DNA of 64,000 nt, from contig JAJLRJ010000001.1 in NCBI GenBank assembly GCA_024195265.1, positions 54,499,702-54,563,701 on the forward strand, written 5' to 3'. Below the pieces are notes generated by a model. The model worked only from the letters and a program-made list of their open reading frames with translations. It had not been told where the DNA came from and searched no databases. A program made the translations under genes and the position numbers. This DNA comes from Dendrophyllia cribrosa. Taxonomy: Eukaryota > Cnidaria > Anthozoa > Scleractinia > Dendrophylliidae. Positions 20,584 to 55,894 of this stretch are shown here, piece by piece. How positions within the stretch are numbered: the stretch's first letter is position 1; each line of letters starts with the position of its first letter.

Positions 20584-20918
20584 TAGACATTTTAAAATCT
20601 ATTAACCTCCGTGGGGTAATCGTCCACACACGAAATCATTGAACATGATTGAACAAACAATCAACTGAATAACTGAACTTAAGTAGCTGCTTTTGTTCTT
20701 TGAATTATAATTTATATTTTAAGCAGTTGCTAGAGAGAAATGATCAATATTTTCTCTGTTGTAGCTTATATATTTAATTGGATGTCGAATTGCTATTCGA
20801 GCATGAAAATATCCAAATATGAAGTAATCTAATGCATATTGTTATTAAGTCGTATGCAGTAGGACTCTTTTATTTTTAAATCCCGTTTCTAACTTATCGG
20901 TTAACAAGAAAACCATCT

Positions 20919-20924
20919 AATAAA
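20919..20924 (+). terminator. Candidate polyadenylation signal
   Basis: AATAAA about 340 bp after the stop of the 19306-20583 gene; the first canonical hexamer downstream. Confidence 0.4.
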
Positions 20925-21219
20925 CATCCCATTAAAACGAATGGTTGTAATGCGACTTTTACAGAATCAAATATGCGAAAGTATATTACAGACAGTGCAT
21001 GCGTCACTAACCGGTTTAAACCGGTTTATCGGAAAGATGGCGGACGATTTATCGATACAAAGTGGATAGACTTGTATTCAGTGAAATATAACCACTGTAT
21101 CCTCATCGTACTAAATCAAAAATATAACGTGACTCGCGGGAGCAATCTCAGCCGTTTTAAAAAGATTTCCCTCAATATCAATCCTCTTGTAACATAGCTA
21201 TAACAGAGGAACTAGGCCC

Positions 21220-21244
21220 GGGGGGGGGGGGGTGGGGGGGGGGG
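21220..21244. repeat. Poly-G tract
   Basis: 24 of 25 bases are G, interrupted by one T. Confidence 0.85.
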
Positions 21245-21463
21245 ACTAGGATATATTAATTTATAAAGTTGTTATATACTGTACATAGCATGATTTGTAC
21301 ATGTATCAAAAGAGTGTGATTGTATAAAAATCTATTTAACGGAGTTGATCCATATTTTTTGCTTTCATGGACATGCAAGAGAAATCGCCATTATACATAT
21401 TATACAGCAGACCTTACAACTATAAATCTAAAATTTATTGTTATAGGTGATTTTCAAGACGAG

Positions 21464-21705
21464 CATGTTGGTGGTTAAAACAATAAAATTTCCACCATTT
21501 GGGAATGAAACTATTTTTGTGCAAAATTAATTAAACGATTTCTATTATTTTTTTTTATCACCAACATGGCTGCCGTGCAAACAACCGAGAGGTGGTTTTT
21601 GCACGGCGACTATGTTGGTGGTCAAAACAATGAAATTTTCATCCTTTGGGAATTAAACTCATTTTTCTACAAAAATATTTTGTTTGTGACCACCAACATG
21701 GCCGC
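21464..21705. repeat. Direct and inverted repeats around caccaacatgg
   Basis: A ~60-bp unit beginning atgttggtggttaaaacaat occurs at 21464 and again at 21611 in the same orientation, about 147 bp apart. The inverted cores caccaacatggc(t/c)gcc lie at about 21561 and 21691. This looks like two tandem copies of a small foldback. Confidence 0.55.
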
Positions 21706-22640
21706 CATGAAAACAGGCGTGATTAATATTCTAATCGCATTATTCCCGTATTCTTTATCGATTGGGTTTTATAACTTTTCATTTTTCTTCTCCGCATCCG
21801 GAATGAACTTTATGCTTATCCTGTGTAATCCACCCTGGGCATAAAGACATACATTTTTTTGCTTAAAAAGAAAAACTTTTTTAAATTAGATCACGTGACC
21901 ATTTATCCTTGAACCCATGAGTGCTCGACGTTTTCTTCTTAAAATACGAAAATTTGTGGACAGAAGAGATGACAATAAAGAAGTTACCAATAAAAGAGTG
22001 TGATAATGTTGCTTTGGATCTCTTTTTCACAATGGATTTCTTTGACACGGTTGGCTAGGAATGACATCTTACTTTCTTTACACACGAATGAGAGATATCA
22101 TGATAAGAAAACTAAAGGTAGATCTGCTTCTTACCTTTATGCCTTACTTACTCCTGTATTCTACTACCAAGATCTTCAAAAAAACCCCTATTGTCTCTGA
22201 AAGAAACGCAAAGCCGCGACGAGAATGAGATACTGACCTCTGGCGAGACTTCAATAAGTCTCCGGCGAAACTTACACGAGCCACATTGTGAGTCATTTTG
22301 TAAATAATCGGATTGTGCTTTACGATATATAAAGTGGACAGAGAAACAAAGGGATTTATGTTTGCAGGAAATTATAGACTATCAAAGACTACAAATTTAA
22401 AAAATTAAATCTTTAAGCGATAACTACTTTCTCCTTGTCTGAGTCACGGCACGATTAAACTCAATACAATTCACGGTTAAACGGCCCAAGATACAACAAT
22501 CTAATTCAGCAATAGACATAAATGTTAAAGATCTAGAAACAGTCATAAACGATCACAAGCTAATAATCGTTCACTAGCTAATTGGGGACACTTAAGGAAG
22601 GGGGGGGGGGAGGGGTTGGGTTAAGGTTTTTATAATATTA

Positions 22641-23626
22641 TGCGCCGATCAATTCGAAACATCAACATCCCCCCCCCCCCCGGGCATGCCCCGGGCATTT
22701 GAACATTTTCTATGCCCGGGGAGTCGGGCATTTGATGTGAAAGGCCATCCCGGGGGTGGGGAATTTGACTTTGCCCAGGTGGGGTGGGGAATTTGAACCG
22801 GAAGTGTTCCAAATATCGGTTTTTTTTAGTAGAGGCCTATTAAAGGAAAAAATATCGTTTTTGTTAGTGGCAAGTGAAAAAGGGGCTAACAAAGCTTTGC
22901 AATGTTTTTGAAGGTTTGTAAATTGTAGATTTTTAAAATAAAGCTTCAACTGCCATTCAACGCGTACTAGAGATTTCGAAGTCAAGGTGGCTGACTGTAT
23001 TGCCAGTCCGCAGATCCGCAGATCTTAAACGGCCATTAATTGAAAAGAAAAAACACTGTAAAATCAGAATGAACAACAACCTTTCTCTCAGGAAACATTT
23101 GTCAGTTGCTATAAAATGCGTTTAGATTAATAAATTTTCACTTGGTGGAATAACGCTTGCAAACGATTTGTTCAAAACCCAACTTTACAACTTTACAACC
23201 GCTTTGCTAAATATTTTTTGCAACACTTGTTGATCACACGAGGAATTAATCAATTCAGAAAAAAATTATCGAAAGGTAAATCCCCAAACAATAACAAATT
23301 CATTTCGACGTGGTGTCCACAGCGGAAGTGCCGTGCAGTGACATATCAGTTGCAAAGTATACGCGGTTCAGTTGAGTATATTCTCGAGGAAAACACTCGG
23401 TAGAATAAATCAGAAAAACTGAATGCAAAGTGTATTTTTTATTCTCACTAAAAACTTTTGATCTTTAGGAGGGGCATTTGACGATCAAATCCTGTGCTAT
23501 GGTGGGGTATTTGAATGCAATTTTCGCCCAAGGGGGCGGGAATTTGAACAAGTCGATCTTCAAAAGTTCAAATGCCCGGGGCATTGCCCGGGGGGGTGAT
23601 GTTGATGTTTCGAATTGATCGGCGCA
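22641..23626. mobile_element. 986-bp TIR element with TTA target duplication
   Basis: Ends tgcgccgatcaattcgaaac and gtttcgaattgatcggcgca are perfect inverted repeats, continuing into atcaacat(c)/(g)atgttgat and C/G runs. TTA flanks both sides (22638-22640 and 23627-23629). A 3-bp TTA duplication fits PIF/Harbinger-type elements. The subterminal regions repeat 'ggggaatttgaa' and 'ggcatttga'. No transposase frame is seen, so it is non-autonomous. Confidence 0.7.
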
Positions 23627-24918
23627 TTAGCACATGCCGTCTACACTAAGTTGCTTAACCCAGCTATTATTTAATTAAAAATACGTGTTTTTCGCCTTTT
23701 TGGTGAAAATATGTAAAATCAGTGCTACCAAAAAGCAGCAAAGAAATAAATTATATCACATCAGTTACATCTCCAGCAAAAACGTTTTAATTTCCGCGCT
23801 TTTTCGATAAATTTGAATTTTAAGTACCGTAAATTCCAAGATGGTGGCCATTTCGGGTGACTTCACACATCCCCAGCAGCGCCATAACCCATAATATTTA
23901 CCTCATCTCGTAGAGCACATCTCAAGATTTTCAAAAAACAATACCTCCCCACCCCCTTGCTCCACGTTGGGAGTATAAATTTGCGTGTACGTCAGGGTTC
24001 CTTATTAAATAGCCAGTACCTAACGCATGCGCACAGTCATCTTACTGGGGTAGTGGCACACCTGACACCCCACCAAAAATTTGCAGAGTACCCTCCCCTG
24101 CCGCCTCTGTCCCACAGAATGCCGCAGCGTCATTGTATAGAGACGCCAAATTTCGTTGAAATTGTGAGGTCTGATAGCGTAGTTAAACGTAACTTTTTGC
24201 CTACCTTTTGCCAGTCTTCAGAGATTTCTGGCCAGTAGCTCTCTGTCTTTTCTCACCATGTCCGCCGAGCTAGAGAAAACACACAAATAACCCCAGGCAT
24301 CAAGTTCTGAATTCGACCCCCGATTTATCCCCATCCAAATAAGAGGGTCTCAATGGGGTTAACCGTTAGTCGTAAAACGGCCCAAAATTTAGCCGTTAGG
24401 CGTAAAATTTGGAAAAAATTAACCGTTAGGCGTAAAATGTCTAAAAAAAGTTAACCGTAACATTTTTAAAGCCGTGGTTTGTAAGTGTCGGAATCTCTTG
24501 TTAAGACGCACTGTTGTGATGCTATACATGTGTCTTGTCTCCACGACCGCTACGCGTTCTGCCCTGGAACCGAAAAAAAGAGAAGTTGGCCCAGGCCCCT
24601 TTAGATTCGCTACCCTCGGCAAACCGAAAGTGTCTGCTTTCCGTAGGATAAGTTGACAGCTTATTGTTTAATACACTATTTTTAGATTTTATTCAGTTTC
24701 TTCATCCAGTCTTCTACTCAGCGCCTGCTGCGACTGCTAATCCTTATGGCTGTTGTGAAAGGAATTATAAGTATGTATCGAGCTGCGGAGGAGTAGCCAA
24801 ACGAAAAGTATAAAGCGCGAATCCAAGTGAAGGATGAGCACCATTCCATTGGTGCTTTAAAAAAAATCTAATCGACTTTTTAGCTATAGGGCGAAAAGAA
24901 CAAGCTCAGAAGGTCGGT

Positions 24919-25317
24919 TTGGGGTCATTTGACCTCAAACTTCACCGCCTCGTAAATCGGAGGCAAAACCGAAAACTACTCCATTTCCACCCAGCAGCAG
25001 CTGGATCTGGAATTACCGCTGTTGTTTGGCTCATTCTATATAACAGCTTTGGCATAACTAGCAAAGGAAGTACTTCTACGCCAGTGACGCCAGAGCAGGT
25101 CAGTCAGATTGTAAAGAAGGTACACGAGTACATCAAATCTACTGTGAGGAACGTGAAAGAAACGAACCACCTCAAGGAAGATTCAGCAACGAATGGCTCT
25201 CAAGGAACTGTGTCTCAAAAGACACAAACTTCTGTTGAGCTTCAGTCTAATGAATGGTGTGGACAGCCTTATTGGAAGATAGCATTGACTGGAAAACTTT
25301 ACTTACAACACAAGTAG
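24919..25317 (+). CDS. Open frame inside the 1.8-kb element, function unknown
   Basis: 132 codons from an ATG. The second half (VSQIVKKVHEYIKSTVRNVK, then a hydrophilic segment) looks more protein-like than the first. It may be a captured gene fragment or a remnant of an element protein. No family recognised; expression is doubtful. Confidence 0.25.
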   Translation: MGSFDLKLHRLVNRRQNRKLLHFHPAAAGSGITAVVWLILYNSFGITSKGSTSTPVTPEQVSQIVKKVHEYIKSTVRNVKETNHLKEDSATNGSQGTVSQKTQTSVELQSNEWCGQPYWKIALTGKLYLQHK

Positions 25318-25511
25318 AGAACCTACACGCGGTATCTTATCTTAAGCATGAGACATTTAGTGCCCTTCAATATGCCACAGACTTCGGCACTATATCAAAG
25401 AATCTTTAAAGCGAATAACCAAATGGAGTGCGAATTACCACACTCACCGATTTTCATACTACCCAGTGCCACAGACGGGGCCGGGATGTCATTCCGGGAT
25501 GTATGTAGTTC

Positions 25512-25913
25512 ATGACTCCACTTCCTTCTGAGGCGCTTTCCAAAAAGGATAAAGAGACAATGAAGGATTGGTTGGAGAATTACCGTCCGGTGAGGCAAAG
25601 AACCGTGAGGAGCGAGACGACGAAAGATAAAGAAGGAGCTTTGCCCCAGGTAGGGTATGCAAAACAACGGCCTGCTGCTGCTGCAAGGGTATGCTTTCCA
25701 TCTTACCAGGTCGAACAAGCGTCCCCTGCCTCCACTGCCTCCCCTATGACACACTCTGAAGTGTCATTACGTTTCCTAAGCAATAACAACATTCCGCAAG
25801 TCACGCTCGCGTCCGCTGCTGATTTCAACCAGGTTGGGGAGTACGAAAGCGATTCGGATGACAGTGATAGTATATGGTATATTCAATATCACAATTCGTA
25901 TAATAATAACTAG
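25512..25913 (+). CDS. Open frame inside the 1.8-kb element, function unknown
   Basis: 133 codons, ATG to TAG. The N-terminal part KKDKETMKDWLENYRPVRQR is charged and helix-like. The C-terminus is acidic (ESDSDDSDS). No known domain; lies ~190 bp after the previous frame on the same strand. Could be an accessory protein or captured host sequence. Confidence 0.3.
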   Translation: MTPLPSEALSKKDKETMKDWLENYRPVRQRTVRSETTKDKEGALPQVGYAKQRPAAAARVCFPSYQVEQASPASTASPMTHSEVSLRFLSNNNIPQVTLASAADFNQVGEYESDSDDSDSIWYIQYHNSYNNN

Positions 25914-26707
25914 TTTTTCATTCACCCCGGAATGGTCCTAAGACCTTAAATGTGTTTTACAACGATGTAAATTAATTTTTAACTTTTTTAAACAATGAAA
26001 AATTAATGTTTAACTTTTAAAACAATTTAAATTAATTTTTAACTTTTCTGTTAACCGTAAGGGAAAAAAATTAACTGTTAGCCGTAGAAAAGCCAAATTT
26101 TTAACCGTTAAGCGTAAAAGCCACCACCCCATTGAGACCCTCAAATAACTGCCTGTTTTTCTCCACCTCAGTTGTCTCAGTCTGAAGCAAAGCATTATCT
26201 CCACGCAGTCATAGTCATGGCAGTTTGATTTTTTTTTATGTGAATTGTGAAACCGCGTATTATTCAATAAAGTAGAAACATGGCCAGATTTCCTTTGCAA
26301 TCCGGCGTTCGAGGCAAGTTATAAACAAACAACAACCAACGCTGATTGTTCCTACAGCGCGTCGTTATTGGGTCTTAATGCATAGCGGAGTGGAATAATA
26401 GCTTATAGTTAAACGTAACATTTTGCACACCTTTACGTTGTCTTCAGCTGAGATTTCTGCCAGGCAGCTCTTTCGATCGCCTTCAGACTATAAACTGCAG
26501 TTTCCGTATTGATGTCCACCGAGCGCGTAAAACAGTGTCAGCAGTGGTACCGGTTATACTTCAAATAACTAATCTAACACAGAGCCAACCACAAACCACT
26601 AACCTTAACGTGGCTACTTGGCGGAGATATTTCTGAGATCGGTATCTCGACAATGAATTCAAACAAAGAGAAGCGTTATCAGCAGCCGTCCAGTGAGCTC
26701 AACCACT

Positions 26708-26715
26708 GGGGGGGT

Positions 26716-26749
<34 letters not shown>
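26708..26749. repeat. Poly-G tract
   Basis: 41 of 42 bases are G (one T). Among the longest homopolymer tracts in the window. Confidence 0.85.
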
Positions 26750-26923
26750 CGGAGGGGTTGGTCAATTTCTGAAACGAGTTCTGTATTACCTCTTATAAAA
26801 TGACACCAATCATTCACAGCGTGAGGCCTGATTGATTGATTTAGTCCCCCTTTTAGGGGTTAAAGTTTGGAGATTGGTACTGCTTAGGGTACAAAAATGT
26901 AAAATGACCACCATTAGAGTTAT

Positions 26924-27040
26924 CAATCAATCAATCAATCAATCAATCATCTTTATTTAGTCACGGAATCTCATTCATAAAAATGCTCTTCCAGAGAGCC
27001 GTGCAAAAATCATGCAATAAAAAAATACAATATTAAATAA
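26924..27040 (-). mobile_element. Truncated LINE 3' tail with (gatt)n end
   Basis: On the minus strand it reads gagattccgtgactaaataaagatgattgatt..., ending in eight gatt-type units (26926-26950 on the plus strand). Same architecture as the LINE tail at 16.2 kb (taaataaagat plus a short tandem tail), here with no coding part left. It lies between stretches containing ggtaccttttagggg-like repeats (26855-26900 and 27058-27200), as if inserted into such a repeat. Confidence 0.6.
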
Positions 27041-27240
27041 ATATGGTCATTAATCGCGGTACCTTTTGGGGTATGAGCCGAAAAAATATGACAGAATATG
27101 ACATGTGTTGTTTTAGAATTTGTACCTCTTAGGGGTAAAAATTATTTTGAGCCACGCCCATCAAACGAGATTATGGTACCTTTTAGGGTGTTTTTCGAAA
27201 ATTTCCGACGAGCACCCACGTCATTTTTATATGGGAGTCC

Positions 27241-27290
27241 CCTCCCCCCCCCCCCCCCCCCCCTCCCCCCCCCTCCCCCGGGATTTAGTC
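27241..27290. repeat. Poly-C tract
   Basis: C-run interrupted by three T. Together with the flanking 'taccttttaggg' copies it sits in non-coding repeat DNA. Confidence 0.8.
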
Positions 27291-28158
27291 TCTCTTTTTT
27301 TTAACTCGTGAGTACGCGAAACGTGATGATCGAGTTATAGCAGACGGGGACAAATATACGCAAATCTTCACTCCTTTTTTCCTTCCCTTCTTCTTCCTTC
27401 CTCCTTCCTTCTATGAGGCTCCATTAGAGGGAACTGACTTCAAGTTCTTGCTCTCGATTTTGCTAAAAAATGAGCATTTCCTGGCAGGTTTCTCGTCTCC
27501 TCATAAATGTAAGCGGTAATGTCATGCAAAACCTTCTTCGAAGCCACAGGGACGGTAGAGCATAATTGTGAAGTGGGGGTAGGAGGCTTGAAAAAAAAGT
27601 ATTTATTTTCGTAACGAGCGCCCAAGGCGCGAGTCGCTAGAGGGTGTGGGGGGATGCCCCGCTAGAAAATTTTGAAATCTAGAGACTCGGCCGAAATACT
27701 ATTTTTAGCATTCCATACACGAGATGTTCGTCAAAATTCAACCTAAATCAAATATAGTCAAGATATATTTTTACTTGTTGCATGCACTGTTTTTACCGGC
27801 ATTACTACATATGCTTTTTACAAAAGCTCGACGCGTGTAGCAAAGAGGAGCATGCTAGGGAAATGTGTAAATAAAAATAAGATTTGTTTACCTTAAGATG
27901 GAAAACTCTTGACGGAATATGACAAATTTTAACCTTAATACAATTTGCAATGTTTCGAGAAACTGTGAAAGGCGTTCAGTACTTATGTAGTTTGGTTGTC
28001 TCTCCTTTTCTTTTCTTTTCTTCCTCTTCTTCTTCTTTTTTTTTTTGCTTGAAAAATAAGTCAGCCTGGGCTCTGCCATTCCTGAACCTTGACCGAAGCA
28101 TTGCCACAATGACAAATCCTTTGCAAAATCCGCCGAAGTTCAGATCGCTTATTACCCG

Positions 28159-28182
28159 CCCCCCCCCCCCCCCCCCCCCCCC
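28159..28182. repeat. Poly-C tract
   Basis: 24 consecutive C. A pyrimidine-rich (tctt)n stretch lies nearby at 28000-28046. Confidence 0.85.
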
Positions 28183-28799
28183 ATTAGCAATAAGGTATGG
28201 GAAGACTCCTGTCGAGCAAAAATAACAGGGAGCACGGGGAATAATGAGCCAATAAGAGGGGTGGGAGGGAAGGGGCGACCAGTTCCTAGATGTCTTTGCG
28301 AAATAGCACAGCTTGCATTAATTATTGTGGCTTTATAATGCTATTGCGTCATAACGTGGGATAATGAGTGAACTGTGAATAGGTTGGTAATCCAAAGATT
28401 ATGAGGCAATTACTTGTCCATATCTCCCTTCCCACGCACTAATTTGTAATTTAATTTCCTTGGGGAGTGGACTGTGAATCGCTAAACGACTGGGTAAAGT
28501 GACGCGATCCTAATTGCAGAATATGCGTAATAAGGGACTTTATGAGTACGACTTTTAAAACCTAGTTTACGTGCTCTAAATAACCATTTATCACACCAAT
28601 TATAAACCTAGAGTCTTAGTTTTTATCTTCAGGTCTGCAACAGGAAGGACCTACAGCTCTGGGGACGTGACTGGCTTCAAATTCAAAAGTCGTACTCGTA
28701 CTCAATCTCGTACTCGTACGGCTAAACAGTTTTGAATTTCTGTGTACTAAAAGAGAGCATAGATTCCCTTAAGTGCTTCTCACTTATACCCACTTTTAC

Positions 28800-29400
28800 C
28801 TCACTTATATATCACTGGGATCACATAGAAACCATCTCTGAGTTCGCACAAAAACCGAGCTGCCCTTCTTCGAATTCACACAGATACCCCTAGGTCAGTT
28901 TAAACAGAAACCCGAGCTCCTTGAGATTCACACATATATACTGGGCTCACACAGAAAACCCAAGCTCCAACCCATGGGATTCATACAGATATCCTTTGAT
29001 TTACAGAGAAACCCGAGCTCCTCTTCTTATTATTCACATAGATATCCAGATATCCAGATATCCCTGAGTTCACACAGAAACCCGAGTTCCTCTCCTTGGG
29101 ACTCACACAGTATCCCTGGGTTCACACAGAAACCCGAGCTCCCCCTTAGGATTCACACATCCCTGGGCCTATACAAAGACCCTAGCTCCCCTTCTTAGGA
29201 TTCACATAGATATCCCTGGGTTCATACAGAAAACCCGAACTCTCCCTTGGGATTCATACGGATATCCCTGGGCCCATACAAAGACCCGAGCTCCCTTCTA
29301 GGATTCACACAGATATCCCTGGGTTCATACTGAAAACCTGAGCTCCTCCTCTTGGGATTCACACAGATATCCCTGGGCTCACACAGGAAAACCGAATGCC
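28800..29400. repeat. ~55-bp minisatellite
   Basis: About ten to eleven imperfect units built from ggattcacacagatatccct, gggttcacacagaaacccga and gctcccctt. Units differ by substitutions and small indels, e.g. duplicated atatccag at 29040-29065. No coding constraint is visible. Confidence 0.8.
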
Positions 29401-29589
29401 CCTTTGACGAGCGAGAATAAAAACAAAAAATGAAAGAACCTAACGGAATGACAACGAGACTAGACTAATGTCGTAAAGGGATAAACACCCGTAAACACCC
29501 AAACACACGTGTTGGCAAAAAGTGACATTATCGACTGTGACGGAACTGGCAAAATCGTAAACAACAAGCCTTCTCCGGAAACCGAACTA

Positions 29590-30170
29590 GAAATAATAAG
29601 GGCGTGTTCTATTGGGGACAACCATTTTTGGTTGTTTGGGTTGGTTGGGTTTTTTCGTGTTCTATTGGAAAAACCCGTTTTTGGTTGGTTTGGTTTGGTT
29701 TCAACTAGCTCGGAACCTGGTTGAAACGGTTGAAAACGATGGGTAGCGCCCGCTGACATATTAGCGGACCACAATTTTCGATTGTCATCAGCCGTACCGT
29801 GTCGTAATCATTTTCTGCCTGATTGCGTGTTTTTCGCAAAAAAATAAAAATAAATTCGCCTAAACATGATGGCGGTCAAATTGGACACAAAATCTTCAAC
29901 GTAACCGGTTATACGAGAGGCAGATATGCGCTCAGTTTCTAAAAAAGCAGCGCTTATCCATCAAGTCCGTCGACGTCGAATTCAAACGTAATTTTGTCTT
30001 CTACAACTTCGGATACGGCAGGGGCCAGGGCAGCAACTTAACGGATTCCGACCGCCATCATGGCGAAGTTAACCCGCATTGCCAAAACACGTTTCAACCA
30101 AAAGCGGTTAGAAAAGTCAGAGAAGTGTTCTATTGGGACACCTTAAAAAAATGAAATATCCCGTATCCCT
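29590..30170. repeat. Possible repeat with gtgttctattgg(g) ends
   Basis: gtgttctattgg occurs at about 29603, 29659 and 30124, and ggttggtttggtttggttt forms a simple repeat between. The boundaries are unclear and the outer copies are in the same orientation, so I cannot assign an element type. Confidence 0.3.
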
Positions 30171-30938
30171 ATAGTTTTTACCTAAATATCCCGTATTCCG
30201 ATAACCCCTAATAGGCCGGGCCTCTTCCATGGGCTGTAAACTTTTATCGGTCATCATGTGCCAGCTTGCGTAAGCAGTCGTTTTTTTCCGGGAGCGAAAA
30301 CTGAAGCATGTTTTTTTCCTGTTCGCACCATGCCTTCACGTGTCAGCTGAAATATTGTACCAAACAAAATATACGCTGTTTTTAGCTTTGCTTTATAGTT
30401 TTATATTCAATATTTTTTGGCTGAAGTAGATCCTCATGGATCCAGCGTACAAGCAGCGGGATTCTCGTATACGGTTTCTCGCCATTTTAATATAGTCTTC
30501 TGCTTTTAATTCCTCATTAAAACGGTCTTTCTGTTTATAATACAAACATGTTTTCCTCATTTTAAAACTGAATCAAAACTGAAAGGATGTCAAGGTGTGT
30601 TTGAATTACCAGGAAATGATGTGTTGTCATAACTGTACACGATGTTTTCCTCATTGAAATTTCATTCTATTTATAATCAAAATCAATTGACACAGGGTTA
30701 GTACAATTGCAAACTTTTAGCATTTGAAACAGTGACTGACCGACTGACTGACTCGTGACTGACAGTGGGCTTCCTGTGCAAGGCATCGAAGGCGCGGCTA
30801 CTTTTAGATCCCACAATACGTTGCACTATTAGGCGGAAGCCCCCTTCATGCAGAAACTTCGGAATCATCGAACAGGATGTGGCGAATTGTTTTTCTCTCA
30901 AAAGAGTTGTGTGCAGGGCGTTGCTTGTGATTTTCATC

Positions 30939-54248
<23,310 letters not shown>

Positions 54249-54295
54249 TTCATTACAAATTGGGCAGTTGTGTTACCTAAGTGAGAAACCCTCCA

Positions 54296-54308
54296 CCCCC
54301 CCCCCCCC
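54296..54308. repeat. C-rich tract after Fes/Fer stop
   Basis: 13 C in a row, with more C-rich DNA to 54360; inside the probable 3' UTR. Confidence 0.75.
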
Positions 54309-54680
54309 AAGTCACAAACCCCCTCCGTCCCCCCGTTCCTCCCCCCCACCCACCCAGCCCCTACACAAACATAACTTTATTTAGATACGGTAGTAAAATC
54401 CTTTCAGCGATTATAATCCCTGATATATTAACTAACTGACTAAAGTTACAATTACATATTAAAACAACACAAAAGAAAAATAAAAAAGCTGCTTTTCAAG
54501 GATGCTGTGTATAAAACTCATTCAAAACTGTGGTCACGCAATTTAATTTTAAAAGCGTTTAAGGATGCTTCCAGGTGTAAATTCGTTTACACGTTTACAA
54601 ACCATCTGGGGATTTAGGCATGCCGTATCACAAGATTTATATTTCCTTTTTATGGATATCCCATCAAAATTGTTACATAC

Positions 54681-54686
54681 AATAAA
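54681..54686 (+). terminator. Candidate polyadenylation signal of Fes/Fer
   Basis: First AATAAA downstream of the stop (433 bp). Others at 55166-55171 and near 55291 could give longer 3' UTRs that would include the tandem repeat at 55029. Confidence 0.4.
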
Positions 54687-55028
54687 TTTAGTTTTATTTA
54701 CAGTTATAAACGACCATACGAGAGTTATGACTTTTTATTTATATACGTTTTTTGCTGTGAGGTTTTTGTCTTCGTCCATATAAGATGTATGCTACAAACA
54801 TTAATTTAAGGCGGAACGTTTTTCTTTTCTTCTTTTGATGATCTACAAACTAGAGTTATTTCATTCAAAACAACTTTAGCTACAAAGCCAATGTATTGTG
54901 TACGGTATCATCTCTGATTTTTACCTCCAAGTCCAGTTTGCAAGCTTACCAAATGCTTTATTTTTTTCACTTGGAAACAATATTGTGAAACAAAGGAAAC
55001 CAGTCCACTGGAAAATTTGTGAGGTACC

Positions 55029-55262
55029 TTTTGTTTGGATGGTCAAATTTAAGGTTGTCATCCACAGACTCCAAAATCAGAACCACCTAAGAAGCTTTCA
55101 TTTGAATGGTCACACTTTAGGATTTCATCCACAGGCTCAAAAGTTAGAACCCACCATGACGGCATAATAAACAGCACCACAGGAAAGAACTGCTCGGTAG
55201 CTTTCATTTCAATGGTCACACTTTAGGATTTTATCCACAGACTTAAAAGCGAGAGCCACCTT
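55029..55262 (+). repeat. Three ~100-bp tandem units downstream of Fes/Fer
   Basis: Units share ctttcatttgaatggtcaca, ctttaggatttcatccacag and ctcaaaagttagaaccacc. Units 2 and 3 start at 55095 and 55199; unit 1 is shorter and more diverged. A lone inverse copy lies at 62930-62987. Confidence 0.75.
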
Positions 55263-55748
55263 GTACAGTATAATAAACCAGAGAACTTGCAATAAAGTTA
55301 TGACAATTAAGAAATAAATCTTTGAAGTTAGGAATGGATGTTTACTGGGGATAAAGGAGGTTATTTTAGCAATGGATGAAGCTACAGAAGTATTAGTCGT
55401 TATTTTAATAAATCTTTAAAAGTTCAATCGTATCCCCCAACAAATTATATAATAAACCTTGCCATAACATAGAAATGTAACAATATTGTAAAGAATTCAT
55501 GCTAATAGAATAATTAGAATATAATTTTTAGGAAGTGTATAATGAATTTGTATAATGTGTTCAGAAAATTTGTAATATGATAATATTTATCAAATGCTAC
55601 AAAAGTAGTTTTGATTTCAGAGGTCAAACAAATCACTGATTAGAAGAAAAGGTTTGACCATATTTTTTAAATTGTTATTTGTATATTTTAAAAGTATTTT
55701 AGTATTTTCGGTTTTTGCCTGTCTCTTTACTGTTACAGGACTATCTAT

Positions 55749-55889
55749 ACCTAATCGTACCTTTTTGGTACGCTTCGGCGGTATATCAGGCGAGTTTAGT
55801 CGAGCCGTGGCTCGTCGAGCCAAAATACCCATGGCGGGACCAAACGAGCCTGATATGCCGCCGAAGCGTACCAAAAGGTACAATTAGGT
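55749..55889. repeat. Foldback element
   Basis: acctaatcgtacctttttgg and ccaaaaggtacaattaggt are inverted; arms continue through tacgcttcggcggtatatcaggc / gcctgatatgccgccgaagcgta; short loop containing gagccgtggctc. Confidence 0.75.
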
Positions 55890-55894
55890 ATTTA

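Larger units (their letters stand above)
24343..26142. mobile_element. 1.8-kb TIR element with 6-bp target duplication
   Basis: Perfect 16-bp inverted ends gagggtctcaatgggg / ccccattgagaccctc, with aaataa duplicated immediately outside (24337-24342 and 26143-26148). Subterminal arrays of taaccgttaggcgtaaaa lie just inside both ends in the same orientation: four variants at 24359-24470 and three at 26049-26120. The interior contains the open frames at 24919-25317 and 25512-25913. No DDE transposase is recognised. The 6-bp duplication does not match the most common superfamilies. Confidence 0.75.

Noticed and set aside
22000..22200. 66-codon open frame as a gene
   Set aside because: No motif, no splice context, AT-rich intergenic DNA.
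28800..29400. Coding tandem-repeat protein (open frame at 28974-29198)
   Set aside because: The repeat has indels that change frame between units and no start or splice context; simple minisatellite.
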